Assembly: GCF_008369935.1 (NCBI RefSeq)
Contig: NZ_VTUZ01000005.1
Location: forward strand, 186,001 to 250,000
Direction of reading: 5' to 3'
DNA from: Paraburkholderia panacisoli
Lineage (GTDB): Bacteria; Pseudomonadota; Gammaproteobacteria; Burkholderiales; Burkholderiaceae
Length of the DNA: 64,000 nucleotides
Of this stretch, positions 49,336 through 59,104 are shown one piece after another; the first letter of the stretch is position 1, and every line of letters begins with the position of its first letter. A program made the position numbers and the translations under genes. Under the pieces are notes generated by a model that did not search any database, was not told the DNA's origin, and worked only from the letters and a program-made list of their open reading frames with translations.

Positions 49336-50169
49336 TCACGTCGACAACGGCACGCGCTCCGGCTCGTCCGCGTCGAACCACGCGGGGTTGCGCGCGGCGA
49401 TCGGGCCGAGCGACATCAGAATCTCGCGCAGATGACTGCGCATCGCGTCTTCGGCGGCGCTCGGGTCGTGCGCGCGCAAGCCGGCCAGAATCTTCGCGTG
49501 CTGCTTGATCAGCAGATCGAGCGGCGACACATCCGGCAGGCTCAGATAGCGCACCCGGTCCATTTGCGCCTTGATGTCCTGAATCGTTTCCCAGGCGGCC
49601 GTGCAGTCGATCGCCTGGGCAATCGCGTAATGGAACGCCTCGTCTAGCGCGAGAAACGCGGCCGTGTCGTTCGACTTCGCCGCGAGTTTCTGTTCGCGCA
49701 AATTATCCGCGAGCGCCTGCAACTGCTCGTCGGTGATCGACACCGCCGCTTTGCGCACCACCGCGGTTTCGATCGCCTCGCGAATGAAACGCCCTTCGCG
49801 CACCTGGCGCGGCGAAATCCGCTTCACGAACGTGCCGCGCTGCGGCAGCACCTGCAATACGCCGGCCTCGACCAGTTTGATGAACGCTTCCCGCACCGGC
49901 TGCCGCGACACCTGGAACATGTCGGACACTTCCTTCTCCGACAGCGGCGTGCCCGGCACCATTTGCCCGACGAAAATCGCCTGCCGCAACGCGCGGAAAA
50001 TCTGCTTGCCGATCGGCTCGTGCGAATCGAACGAGAGGTTCGCGGTCAGATCGGGCAACGGGACGGCCGCGCCGGCCTGTGCGCTCGCGCGGCGTCGCGT
50101 GCGAGGCGCGACGAGCGCCGCGTTGGCGGAGAGAGGCGGTTCGGTAGCGAGGAGGTTCTTGGTCGGCAT
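49336..50169 (-). CDS. GntR/FadR-type regulator of the mannonate cluster
   Basis: A 277-residue regulator. The winged helix (PIGKQIFRALRQAIFVGQMVPGTPLSEKEVSDMFQVSRQPVREAFIKLVEAGVLQVLPQRGTFV) is FadR-type, and the FCD domain has the ligand-metal motifs DEAFHYAIA and HAKILAGL. The first 45 residues are a polar extension. It is the outermost, last gene of the leftward group MHS, dehydrogenase, MFS; its target is probably that group and uxuB. Confidence 0.88.
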   Translation of the reverse strand: MPTKNLLATEPPLSANAALVAPRTRRRASAQAGAAVPLPDLTANLSFDSHEPIGKQIFRALRQAIFVGQMVPGTPLSEKEVSDMFQVSRQPVREAFIKLVEAGVLQVLPQRGTFVKRISPRQVREGRFIREAIETAVVRKAAVSITDEQLQALADNLREQKLAAKSNDTAAFLALDEAFHYAIAQAIDCTAAWETIQDIKAQMDRVRYLSLPDVSPLDLLIKQHAKILAGLRAHDPSAAEDAMRSHLREILMSLGPIAARNPAWFDADEPERVPLST

Positions 50170-50288
50170 CGGGCGAAGCTAACGGTAACGGCGAATCAGT
50201 AGCGGAAAGAACGCAGCGAGCGCGAGGTAGCAGGCGCACCCGCGATGGCAAGCAACCCTGCCACGCACTCGGCATGCGCCGCACCATA

Positions 50289-51581
50289 CTACCATGCACG
50301 CTTCATCGCCAACGTGCTGGCACGCGGCTCGCGAATCCACACCAGCGAACATACCGCGCCGAGCACCGCAATCGCGCCGGCCAGCACGAACGCGCTGCCA
50401 TACGCACCATGCGTCGCCTCGACGATGAAGCCGGTCACCGCCGGCCCGATCACCCCGGCCAGATTCGCCAGCAGATGCACGAAGCCGCCCACGCCGCCGA
50501 CATGTTCGCGCGGCACGGTGTCCTGAATCACGGCCCAATACACTGCGCCCGTCACATACAGGAAGAAGATCGACACCGACATCAGCGCGACCGCGCCCTG
50601 CGTGCTGGCCACGCGGCCGGCCAGCGCGACGCACACCGCCGCCGCGCCGAGACAGGTGCCGAGCACGATCTTGCGCGACAGTAACGGCTTGCCGGTCAGA
50701 CGCAGGATCAGGTCGGAGATGAAGCCCCCGGCCGCCAGCCCGATGCTGCCGAGCACCCACGGAATCACCGTCGCGAAGCTCATGTCGCGCAGGCTCAGGT
50801 GATGCGCCTCGGTCAGATAGGTCGGGAACCACGACAGGAAGAAGAACAGCACATAGTTGTACGAGAAGAACGCGAACGCGGTTGCGAGAATGATCGGCTT
50901 GCGCAGGAAGTGGCCCAGGCCGAGCTTGCCGCCATCGGCCGAATGCGAGATCGCGTGCTCGTCCGCCTGGCCCGCGCGGATCAGTTCCAGTTCTTCGGGC
51001 GCAACGCGCGCATTCTCGTGCGGGTGCTCGGTCGTCGTGACCGACCAGAACACGAGCCACGCGAGCCCGAACAGCATGATCGCGACGAACGCCCAGCGCC
51101 AGCCGAACTGCACCGCCATGAAGCCGACCACCGGCCCGGCCAGCGCACCGCCGAGCGGTGTACCCGAGCTGATCACGCCGATCGCGCTCGCCACTTCCTT
51201 GCGCGGAAACCAGTTGTTGACCATCTTGCTGTTCGACGAACTGAACGGGCCCTCGCCCATGCCGAACAACACGCGCAGCACGATGAGCGAACCGATGCCG
51301 CTCGCCAGCGCGGTCGCGCCGCAGAACACCGACCACACGCCCATCGCGGTGCCGAACACGCGCTTCGCGCCGACCTTGTCCGACAGTACACCGCCGACGA
51401 AATTGAACAGCGCGTAGCCGATGAAAAAGCTGCTGAACACGATGCCCATCTGCGCGTGCGAAAAGTTCAGGTCTTTCTGGATCAGCGGCGCGGTGATCGA
51501 CAGCGCCGCGCGATCCAGATAGTTGATAACGCCAGCCAGAAACAGCAGCGCGACGACGAACCAGCGTTGACTCTTGATCAT
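50289..51581 (-). CDS. MFS transporter (ACS family), hexuronate/hexonate type
   Basis: The start at 51581 (MIKSQRWFVVALLFLAGVINYLDRAALSI) gives 430 residues with twelve predicted helices. The INYLDRAALSI motif and the GPFSSSNSKMVNNWFPRKEVASAIG loop are those of ExuT/GudP/GarP-like anion:cation symporters, which import hexuronates or hexarates. Gene neighbours argue for mannonate or a related hexonate as substrate. Confidence 0.88.
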   Translation of the reverse strand: MIKSQRWFVVALLFLAGVINYLDRAALSITAPLIQKDLNFSHAQMGIVFSSFFIGYALFNFVGGVLSDKVGAKRVFGTAMGVWSVFCGATALASGIGSLIVLRVLFGMGEGPFSSSNSKMVNNWFPRKEVASAIGVISSGTPLGGALAGPVVGFMAVQFGWRWAFVAIMLFGLAWLVFWSVTTTEHPHENARVAPEELELIRAGQADEHAISHSADGGKLGLGHFLRKPIILATAFAFFSYNYVLFFFLSWFPTYLTEAHHLSLRDMSFATVIPWVLGSIGLAAGGFISDLILRLTGKPLLSRKIVLGTCLGAAAVCVALAGRVASTQGAVALMSVSIFFLYVTGAVYWAVIQDTVPREHVGGVGGFVHLLANLAGVIGPAVTGFIVEATHGAYGSAFVLAGAIAVLGAVCSLVWIREPRASTLAMKRAW

Positions 51582-51694
51582 CAGGTGTCTCCTACGATGC
51601 GCCTCTTGGCGGGCGATCGGACCAGCTTGATAGTTTGATTCGCTTCGCAGGACGCGGCGCGTGCAGCATGTGACACCCCGCAAAGCGGCGCGGC

Positions 51695-52741
51695 TCAGTC
51701 GAAGTTCAAATGCACCTTCATCGACTGCGAACGGTCGAGCGCCACTTCGAACGCACGGTTCGCATCGCGCATCGCGAACGCGTGCGTCATCAGCGGGCGC
51801 AAGTCGAGCTTGCCGGACGCGATTTCATCGGCGGCGATTGCGTATTCGGTCGTGAAGCGGAACGAGCCCTGATAGCGGAGTTCCTTTGCCATCACCAGGT
51901 TCGCCGCCACCGGCGATTGGCCGGCCGGCAGATTGCCCACCTGGATCACCGTGCCGCCCGCGCGTGCCGAACGCAGCGCCGTATCGAGACCCGCCGGACT
52001 GCCCGATGCTTCGATCACCACGTCGAAGGTGCCGCGTTGCGCGGACCACTGCTCGATCGTCGCGGTGTCGGCGGCGTTCACGGTCTGGTCCGCGCCGAGT
52101 TGCTGCGCGACCTGCAACGCCCGGTCGGACAGATCCAGCGCCACCACCCGGTGCGCGCCCGCGCGGCGCGCGACGCTCAGCAGAATGCAGCCGATCGGAC
52201 CGCAGCCGACCAGCAGCACATTCGCGCCTACCAGCGAACCGGCCTGCTTCACCGCATGCAACGCGACGGCGAGCGGCTCGGCCATCGATGCCTGCGCGAA
52301 GTCGACGCCATCCGGCACCGGCACGCATTGACGCGCCGCCACCACGATGTACTGGCGGAACATCCCCTGCGTATGCGGAAAGGTCGACGCGCTGCCCATG
52401 AAGCGCATGTTCAGGCAATGATTCGGCATGCCGCCGACGCAAAAGCGGCATGTTCCACACGCCAGGCCGGGATTGACCGCGACGCGCTGCCCACGCGCGA
52501 GATGCAGGTCGCCGGCAACGCCCTCCCCGATCGAATCGATTTCGCCGGCCACTTCATGGCCGAGCACGAAGGGCTCGCGCACTGCGAAGTCACCGCTCCT
52601 GCCCTTGAAATAGTACGAAAGGTCGGAGCCGCAGATGCCGCCGGCACGCACCCGCACGCGCACCTGGCCCGGGCCGGGCTCGGGGGGATCGACTTCGTCG
52701 ATACGGATCAGTTTGGGTTCGTGAAGCACTGCTGCCAGCAT
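51695..52741 (-). CDS. Zinc-dependent dehydrogenase, L-idonate 5-dehydrogenase type
   Basis: A medium-chain dehydrogenase of 348 residues. The catalytic zinc ligands are in GGICGSD (Cys) and GHEVAGE (His, Glu); the structural zinc motif is CGTCRFCVGGMPNHC. The cofactor motif VGCGPIGCILL is present. Closest in pattern to IdnD, which interconverts L-idonate and 5-ketogluconate. In this cluster it could feed L-gulonate or idonate into the mannonate route. Substrate is not certain. Confidence 0.82.
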   Translation of the reverse strand: MLAAVLHEPKLIRIDEVDPPEPGPGQVRVRVRAGGICGSDLSYYFKGRSGDFAVREPFVLGHEVAGEIDSIGEGVAGDLHLARGQRVAVNPGLACGTCRFCVGGMPNHCLNMRFMGSASTFPHTQGMFRQYIVVAARQCVPVPDGVDFAQASMAEPLAVALHAVKQAGSLVGANVLLVGCGPIGCILLSVARRAGAHRVVALDLSDRALQVAQQLGADQTVNAADTATIEQWSAQRGTFDVVIEASGSPAGLDTALRSARAGGTVIQVGNLPAGQSPVAANLVMAKELRYQGSFRFTTEYAIAADEIASGKLDLRPLMTHAFAMRDANRAFEVALDRSQSMKVHLNFD

Positions 52742-52772
52742 GATGGACTCCGGTAAGGCAAAGCTCGCGCGC

Positions 52773-54185
52773 TCAATGCTGCGCGACAGAAGAAGACGGG
52801 GATGAGGATGCGAAGGTTTGCGCCGCGTCCTGCAAGTCGGCGGCGCCGCCCCAATCGTGCAGGTCGCCGTTGCGGCGCAGCGGCGCAGTCTCCGGCAACG
52901 CGAACAGCGACACCGCCGACACGATGCCGAGCACGGCCACGTAGGCGATCAGCGCAAGCGAGCTGCCGTGCGTCGCCTGAATCAGCTTGACGGCCAGCAG
53001 GCCGAGCACCCCGCTGCCGAGCAGCGAGCCGATCTGCCAGATCAGCGCGATACCGCTGCAACGCACGCGCGCCGGGAACAATTCGGGAAACAGCGCGGCT
53101 TGCGGCGCATAGCAAAGGCTGTGGCCGACGCTGATCGCGAGGATCATCACCAGTTGCACTGCGCCGCGATTGCCGCTGTCGATCGCGAGGAAGAACGGCA
53201 CCACGAGCGCGACATGCAGCAAAGCACCCGCGATGAACGTCGGACGCCGGCCGATGCGGTCGGACAACGCGCCCGCCAGCGGAATCGTCACGAGTTCGAG
53301 CGCCACCGCGACGAGCACCGTTTGCAGCAGCATGCTTTGCGCGACCCCGTGCGCTTTGCCGTAGGCGAGCACGATCATCGTGTACATCGCGAACGTGCAG
53401 GCTTCGATCAGTTTCGCGCCGACGCCCTTGACGATGGTCGGGCCGAACTGCTGCATCACCTCCACCACCGGCCGCGACGACACCGCCTTGGTGCGCTGGA
53501 TGGTCGCGAAGATCGGCGACTCTTCGGTGCGCAGGCGGATATACAGGCCGAGCGCGACCAAGAGCGCGCTGGCGAGAAACGGAATGCGCCAGCCCCAGTC
53601 GAGCAGTTGCGCGGGCGTCAGCGTGGCTGAGAGCAGTGCGAACAGGCCGGACGGAATCAGAAAGCCGGCGGGCGCGCCCAATTGCACGAGACTCGCGAAG
53701 AAGCCGCGCCGCACGGGCGGCGCGTATTCCGCGGTGAGCAACACCGCGCCCGCCTGCTCGCCGCCCACCCCGAAGCCTTGCAGCACGCGGATCACGATCA
53801 GTGCGACGGGCGCCCAGATGCCGATCGACTGATAGTCCGGCAGCAAGCCGATCGCGAACGTGCCGAGGCCGACGATCAAAATCGTGACGATCAACGCCTT
53901 CTTGCGGCCGACGCGGTCGCCGAAATGGCCGAACACGATGCCGCCCAGCGGCCGCGCGAGGAAGCCGACCGCATAGGTGGCGAAAGCGGCGAGCGTGCCG
54001 ATCAGCGGGTCCGCGGCGGGGAAAAACTTCTGCCCGAACACCAGCACGGCCGCCGTGCCGTAGACGAAGAAATCGTAGTACTCGGCCGCGGTGCCGATGG
54101 TCGAGGCGAAGGCCACCCGGCGCAGCATGGCGGTGCTGGCCGGCGCGGCGCCTGGTGGGCGGGCTGGGTTCAAGCTTGTCTCCAT
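52773..54185 (-). CDS. MFS transporter, MHS family
   Basis: A 470-residue transporter. Helix 1 carries FASTIGTAAEYYDFFVYGTAAVLVF, followed by GFLARPLGGIVFGHFGDRVGRKKALI and VIRVLQGFGVGGEQAGAVL, the MHS hallmarks. It lies between the IdnD-like and ManD genes. Two transporters in a single cluster suggests two related substrates or two affinities. The C-terminal tail (DWGGAADLQDAAQTFASSS) is polar. Confidence 0.88.
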   Translation of the reverse strand: METSLNPARPPGAAPASTAMLRRVAFASTIGTAAEYYDFFVYGTAAVLVFGQKFFPAADPLIGTLAAFATYAVGFLARPLGGIVFGHFGDRVGRKKALIVTILIVGLGTFAIGLLPDYQSIGIWAPVALIVIRVLQGFGVGGEQAGAVLLTAEYAPPVRRGFFASLVQLGAPAGFLIPSGLFALLSATLTPAQLLDWGWRIPFLASALLVALGLYIRLRTEESPIFATIQRTKAVSSRPVVEVMQQFGPTIVKGVGAKLIEACTFAMYTMIVLAYGKAHGVAQSMLLQTVLVAVALELVTIPLAGALSDRIGRRPTFIAGALLHVALVVPFFLAIDSGNRGAVQLVMILAISVGHSLCYAPQAALFPELFPARVRCSGIALIWQIGSLLGSGVLGLLAVKLIQATHGSSLALIAYVAVLGIVSAVSLFALPETAPLRRNGDLHDWGGAADLQDAAQTFASSSPSSSVAQH

Positions 54186-54227
54186 GATTTTTTCGTTAGT
54201 GAGTCGAACGGATCGCGTGGATCGGGC

Positions 54228-55436
54228 TCACCAGTTCCACAGCGTGCCGTCTTCGAGACGCGCCACCGGCAGGTAGGCCGGGTCGTACGGATAACGCGCG
54301 GCCGCTGCTTCGTCGATGTCGACACCGTGGCCCGGCGCTTCGCCGGGATGCATCATGCCTTTGTCGAAGCGCCATGCATGCGGGAATACATCGAGCGCTT
54401 CCTCCGGAAAACCCATGTATTCCTGCACGCCGAAGTTCGGCACCCACAAGTCGAAATGCAGCGCCGCGCCCATGCAGACCGGCGACAGGTCCGACGGCCC
54501 GTGGCAACCCGTGCGCACCTGGTACAACGAAGCGAAATCAGCGATGCGCCGCAAATGGGTGATGCCGCCCGCGTGCGTCAGCGTCGCGCGGATGTAGTCG
54601 ATCAGCTGCTCTTCGATCAACTGCTTGCAATCCCAGATGCTGTTGAAGACCTCGCCGACCGCGATCGGCGTGACCGTATGCTCGCGAATCAGCCGGAAGC
54701 CGGCCTGATTCTCCGCAGGAGTGGGATCTTCCATCCAGAACAGACGATACGGCTCGACCGATTTGCCCAGGCCCGCGGCTTCGATCGGCGTCAAACGGTG
54801 GTGCACGTCATGCAGCAGATGCGTGTCGAAGCCGAATTTGTCGCGCACCGCTTCGAACAGCTTCGGCACGAAGTCGAGATACTTTTCCGACGACCAGCTC
54901 TGCTCTTCCACCGCGCCCTTGGTGGCCGGCTCGTACATGCCGCTGCCTTTCGACACGCCGTAGACCGAGCGCATGTTCGGCACCCCGCATTGAATGCGGA
55001 TCGCCTGATAGCCGGCCTCGATGTGTTCGGCGTAACGGTCGAGCGCTTCGGGAATGTCGCGGCCGGTGGCATGCCCGTACACCATCACCCCTTCACGCGA
55101 CGCGCCGCCCAGCAGCTTGTAGAGCGGCATGCCCGTTACCTTGCCGAGAATGTCCCACAGCGCCATGTCCACCGCGGCGATCGCCGTCATCGTGACCGGG
55201 CCGCGCCGCCAGTACGCGCCTTTGTAGAGGAACTGCCAGGTGTCCTCGATACGGCCGGGATCGCGGCCGATCAGCAGCGGGCACACATGGTCTTTCAGAT
55301 ACGACGCGACCGCCAGTTCGCGGCCGTTCAGCGTGGCATCGCCGATGCCGTGCACGCCCTCGTCGGTGACGATTTTCAGCGTGACGAAATTGCGGCCCGG
55401 ACACGTGACGATCACGTCGGCGCGAACGATTTTCAT
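54228..55436 (-). CDS. manD: D-mannonate dehydratase, enolase superfamily
   Basis: The start at 55436 ([22 protein letters not shown]) gives 402 residues, normal for ManD/RspA. Catalytic features are visible: [30 protein letters not shown] (metal Asp), [11 protein letters not shown] (Glu), [11 protein letters not shown] (Glu) and [20 protein letters not shown] with the His/Asp of the active site. The reaction removes water from D-mannonate to give 2-keto-3-deoxygluconate. Some ManD proteins also act on D-gluconate at low rate. Confidence 0.88.
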   Translation of the reverse strand: MKIVRADVIVTCPGRNFVTLKIVTDEGVHGIGDATLNGRELAVASYLKDHVCPLLIGRDPGRIEDTWQFLYKGAYWRRGPVTMTAIAAVDMALWDILGKVTGMPLYKLLGGASREGVMVYGHATGRDIPEALDRYAEHIEAGYQAIRIQCGVPNMRSVYGVSKGSGMYEPATKGAVEEQSWSSEKYLDFVPKLFEAVRDKFGFDTHLLHDVHHRLTPIEAAGLGKSVEPYRLFWMEDPTPAENQAGFRLIREHTVTPIAVGEVFNSIWDCKQLIEEQLIDYIRATLTHAGGITHLRRIADFASLYQVRTGCHGPSDLSPVCMGAALHFDLWVPNFGVQEYMGFPEEALDVFPHAWRFDKGMMHPGEAPGHGVDIDEAAAARYPYDPAYLPVARLEDGTLWNW

Positions 55437-55584
55437 GACTTGTTCCTTGCAAAGACGGTTGCCGGGCCGTGCACCGCGAACGACGCGCGGTATGCGGCTG
55501 GCTGTTTTCATGGCGCTTTCGAACCTTTGGCCCAGGACGGCGACTGAGTCGAAAAATCAGACGCATCACACTGTCTCAAGCCGT

Positions 55585-55612
55585 TTGAACGATGCTACCA
55601 TACAAGTATAGC
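55585..55612 (+). promoter_or_regulatory. Promoter and dyad ahead of the UxuB-like gene
   Basis: TTGAAC (55585-55590) and TATAGC (55607-55612) are 16 bases apart. The dyad ATAC-AA-GTAT (55600-55609) overlaps the -10 element and contains the minus-strand word TTGTATGGT that also occurs, with one change, upstream of the tetronate regulator. Both point to control by a GntR-type protein. Confidence 0.5.
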
Positions 55613-55694
55613 GAATCGTCAAATCAGGGTTTTCCCGCTGAACGCCTCGCTTCAAAGCCTTTTTACGCCCCATCGCGCCACAGGATTTCGTTAC

Positions 55695-57194
55695 ATGAAC
55701 TCTGCCGCCCCACAGTCTCCACTGCCGCGCCTGACCCGCGACGCGCTGCCCGCACTGCCCACGCATCTGCTGTCGCCGCACTGGCGCGAGCCGCGCATCG
55801 GTATCGTTCATCTGGGCATCGGCAACTTTCATCGCGCACATCAGGCGCTGTATACGGAAGAAGCCATGCTCGCCGCCGGCGGTGACTGGGGCATATGCGG
55901 TGTGACGCTGCAAGGCGATGTCAGCAAGCGCGACGCGCTGATGGAGCAACACGGTCTCTACAGCGTGGTCGAACGCGGGCCCGATGGCGCGAAGGTCACA
56001 GTGCTACGGGCGCTGCGCGAAGTGCTGGCAATGCCTCACGATCACGCGGCGCTGTTCGCGCGCCTCGCGGACCCGGCCGTGCGGATCGTCTCGCTGACCG
56101 TCACCGAAAAGGGCTATTGCCGCGATCCGAAAACCGGCGAGGTCGCGCTCGACGATCCCGCCGTCGCACACGATCTGGCCCATCCGCTCGCGCCGCGCAC
56201 GGTGCCCGGCATCCTCGTCGCGGCATTGCGCGCGCGCCGCGATGCGGCGAACGGCAAACCGTTCACCGTGCTGTCCTGCGATAACCTCGCGCACAACGGC
56301 GCCGCGCTGCGCCAGGTGGTCTGCTCGTTTGCGCGCCGGCTCGATGCCGCGCTGGCCGACTGGATCGCCGCCGAAGTCGCGTTCCCATCGACGATGGTCG
56401 ACCGCATCGTGCCGGCCACCACCGAAGCCGAACGCGCCACCGCAGCCGAACAACTCGGCTACCGCGACGCCGCGCCCGTGCCTTGCGAGCCGTTCCGGCA
56501 ATGGGTCATCGAAGATCGTTTTCCGCAGGGACGTCCCGCGTGGGAGGCGGCCGGCGCGCAACTCGTCGACGACGTCACGCCGTTCGAGTTGGCCAAGCTG
56601 CGCATGCTGAACGGCACGCATTCGACGCTGGCCTATCTGTCGATGCTCGGCGGTTTCGCCACCATCGACGCGGCGATCGGCGACCCCGCGCTTCGCCATC
56701 TGATCCACGCGATGATGACCGAAGAAATTGCGCCGACGCTGCGCATGCCGGTGTCGTTCGATCTGGCCGGCTACCGCGACGCATTGCTGGAGCGTTACGC
56801 GAACCCTGCGCTGAAGCACCGCTGCGCGCAGATCGCGATGGACGGCAGTCAGAAGCTGCCGCCGCGCCTGCTCGCGACGATCGCAGCGCGCATCGCCGCG
56901 GACCAGCCTTATCGACGGCTCGCGCTGGCGGTCGCGGCATGGATGACGTTCTTGCGCGGCCACGCGGACGACGGCACGCGTTACGAGATCAGCGATCCGT
57001 TCGCGGGCAGATTGACGGCGCTCGCGGCGTCCGCGCACGGGGAACCCCAGGCGTTGATGGACGCATTACTGGCGGTGCAGGAAGTGTTTCCGGCGGAGCT
57101 CGCCGGTCATGCCGAGTTCAGGGCGACGCTTCATCACGCGCTGGAGTTGCTTCGGAAACACGGCGCGCGGGGGGCGATTGCCGCGTTGCAGTGA
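55695..57194 (+). CDS. uxuB: Mannitol dehydrogenase-family reductase, D-mannonate oxidoreductase type
   Basis: A 499-residue long-chain polyol dehydrogenase. The NAD-binding motif GIVHLGIGNFHRAHQALY, SLTVTEKGYCRD, and the catalytic segment KLRMLNGTHSTLAYLSML with the active-site Lys, Asn and His are present. Size and context with ManD point to interconversion of D-fructuronate and D-mannonate (UxuB/fructuronate reductase); a mannitol or arabinitol dehydrogenase is the alternative. It is divergent from manD. Confidence 0.82.
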   Translation: MNSAAPQSPLPRLTRDALPALPTHLLSPHWREPRIGIVHLGIGNFHRAHQALYTEEAMLAAGGDWGICGVTLQGDVSKRDALMEQHGLYSVVERGPDGAKVTVLRALREVLAMPHDHAALFARLADPAVRIVSLTVTEKGYCRDPKTGEVALDDPAVAHDLAHPLAPRTVPGILVAALRARRDAANGKPFTVLSCDNLAHNGAALRQVVCSFARRLDAALADWIAAEVAFPSTMVDRIVPATTEAERATAAEQLGYRDAAPVPCEPFRQWVIEDRFPQGRPAWEAAGAQLVDDVTPFELAKLRMLNGTHSTLAYLSMLGGFATIDAAIGDPALRHLIHAMMTEEIAPTLRMPVSFDLAGYRDALLERYANPALKHRCAQIAMDGSQKLPPRLLATIAARIAADQPYRRLALAVAAWMTFLRGHADDGTRYEISDPFAGRLTALAASAHGEPQALMDALLAVQEVFPAELAGHAEFRATLHHALELLRKHGARGAIAALQ

Positions 57195-57283
57195 ATCGTT
57201 GCGTGGTGGAAACGGGCGCGGTGTGAAGCGGCAGGCACTACGGCGCGTCGAGCGCACCGGACGCGTGACGCGCCTCAGGCCGC

Positions 57284-59104
57284 TCAAGCGGTCGGCTCGG
57301 CCTCACGCCCTTCTGTCGCGCCTTCGCCCGCTCTGGCGCGCGCAAACCCGGCCTGTTCGCGCCGGCGCGCGTCGAGCACATCCTGGTAGCGCAAATACGC
57401 GCAACGTCCGCCGGATTTCGCCGCGTACATCGCCGCGTCCGCGTTGAGCAGCAACTCCTCGGCCGTGCCGCTGTCGTCGGGGAACTGGCTGATGCCGATG
57501 CTCGCGCCCACCGTCATGCTATGGCCCTCTATCAGCAGCGTTTCGTTCAACGCGTCCATGATGCGCGACGCGATGCCGGGCGCCGCCTCCGCGACACGCG
57601 GCCCCTCGATCAGCACGATGAACTCGTCGCCGCCCAGCCTTGCGATCACATCCCCGGCGCACAGCACCTGTTTGAGCCGCAGCGCCACCGCGGCGAGCAC
57701 CTTGTCGCCGACCGAGTGGCCGAACTGGTCGTTGATCTGCTTGAAGCGGTCCAGGTCGACGAACAGCACGGCAAGTCCTTCGTCACGCCGCGCCGCCTCC
57801 TCGATCGCGCTTTCGAGCTTCTGCATGAACAGCATGCGGTTCGGCAATCCGGTCAGCGCGTCATGCGTGGCGAGGTGCACGAGTTCGCGCTGCTTCGCAT
57901 GCAGCGCGTCCATTTGCGCCTTGATTTCGCGGCGCAAACGATCGAAGCAGCGCGCCAGCACGCCGATCTCGTCGGTGCGTTTGAGCGGCAGCGTGTGCAT
58001 CGCGTGTTCGGCGAACAGATGTGTCGCCGCATACGCGAGCAGATGCAGCGGCTTGGTCAACGCGCGCGCGAACAGAATCGCCAGCAGCACCGAGAGGCCG
58101 CTGAAGATCAGCACCATGCGGATGATCTGGTTGCCCAGCAAATGCGCGCCCGACAGCACATCGTCGAGCGGCTTGGCGAGACCCAGCACGATGAAGCGGT
58201 TGCCCTCGGAGCCGCCGAACGGCCTGCGCACAAATGCGAGCACCTGGCCGGCCGCTTGCCGCGGGTGCGCTAAACCGTTGCCCAGCACTTCGCTTTGGGT
58301 TTGGGTCTGCTCGAACAGCGGCTTCGTCATGGAGAAGCTGTCCTGCATCAACACGCGCCGGCCCCGGTCGAAGCCGAAGGTCTTCGACGCGTCCGGATGT
58401 ACCAGGAAGTCGCCCCATTCGTTGGCGAGATAGATCTGATAATCGCTGGGCAGATCGCTCTGCAAGCGCTTGAGCATGCCGGCCAGATCGATATCGATCA
58501 CCACCACGCCCACCACGCTCCCGTTGAAATCCGCCACCGGCGTGCCGATGCGCAGCGTCGGCTTACCTTCGGCGGCATGGGTGCCGTACTCGTGATTGAC
58601 CGAAATCGGCGACGTGTAGATGCGCCCGGGCGTGAACGCGAGCGTATCGAACACATACGCGAACTGGCCTTTTTCCTGCAGCTTGCGCCCGTCGACGCGC
58701 ACCAGCCCATCGCGGTCGCGATCGAAGCGGATCAGTTCGAGCCCATAGTGCTGACGCGTGATCAGGCGGATTTGCAGGTACTCCGGGTGATGCACCATGA
58801 AGCTCGAATACACCTGCGCCAGCCGCTCGCGCCCAGGACTCGCGCCGAAGCCGTCGTCGGTTTGCGCGACGCTTGCCGACGACGGCATGGTTGCGAGCAC
58901 CAGCGCGTCGGCGGCCACATCGTCGATCGACGCGGCAAAGCGCTGCCCCAGCAATTCCGTCGACGTCAGCAGGCTGTGCTCGGCTTCGTTGACCAGCATC
59001 GTGCGATTCGCGTGGTACGCGTAATAGCCGGTCGCGCCGGACGCGAGCACGCCGATGCAGGCGAGCAGCACCGATAGCTTGAAGGTCAGCGCGGGCCGTA
59101 TCAT
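57284..59104 (-). CDS. Membrane diguanylate cyclase with periplasmic Cache sensor
   Basis: The ATG at 59104 overlaps the upstream binding-protein stop and gives 606 residues. One segment (LSVLLACIGVLASGATGYYAY) leads to a periplasmic double-Cache domain to about residue 295; a second segment (IIRMVLIFSGLSVLLAILFA) is followed by HAMP and a GGDEF domain with DALTGLPNR and intact LGGDEF, so it should make cyclic di-GMP. The inhibitory I-site reads CAGD in place of RxxD, so product feedback may be lost. The coupled binding protein probably feeds the Cache domain. Confidence 0.88.
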   Translation of the reverse strand: MIRPALTFKLSVLLACIGVLASGATGYYAYHANRTMLVNEAEHSLLTSTELLGQRFAASIDDVAADALVLATMPSSASVAQTDDGFGASPGRERLAQVYSSFMVHHPEYLQIRLITRQHYGLELIRFDRDRDGLVRVDGRKLQEKGQFAYVFDTLAFTPGRIYTSPISVNHEYGTHAAEGKPTLRIGTPVADFNGSVVGVVVIDIDLAGMLKRLQSDLPSDYQIYLANEWGDFLVHPDASKTFGFDRGRRVLMQDSFSMTKPLFEQTQTQSEVLGNGLAHPRQAAGQVLAFVRRPFGGSEGNRFIVLGLAKPLDDVLSGAHLLGNQIIRMVLIFSGLSVLLAILFARALTKPLHLLAYAATHLFAEHAMHTLPLKRTDEIGVLARCFDRLRREIKAQMDALHAKQRELVHLATHDALTGLPNRMLFMQKLESAIEEAARRDEGLAVLFVDLDRFKQINDQFGHSVGDKVLAAVALRLKQVLCAGDVIARLGGDEFIVLIEGPRVAEAAPGIASRIMDALNETLLIEGHSMTVGASIGISQFPDDSGTAEELLLNADAAMYAAKSGGRCAYLRYQDVLDARRREQAGFARARAGEGATEGREAEPTA

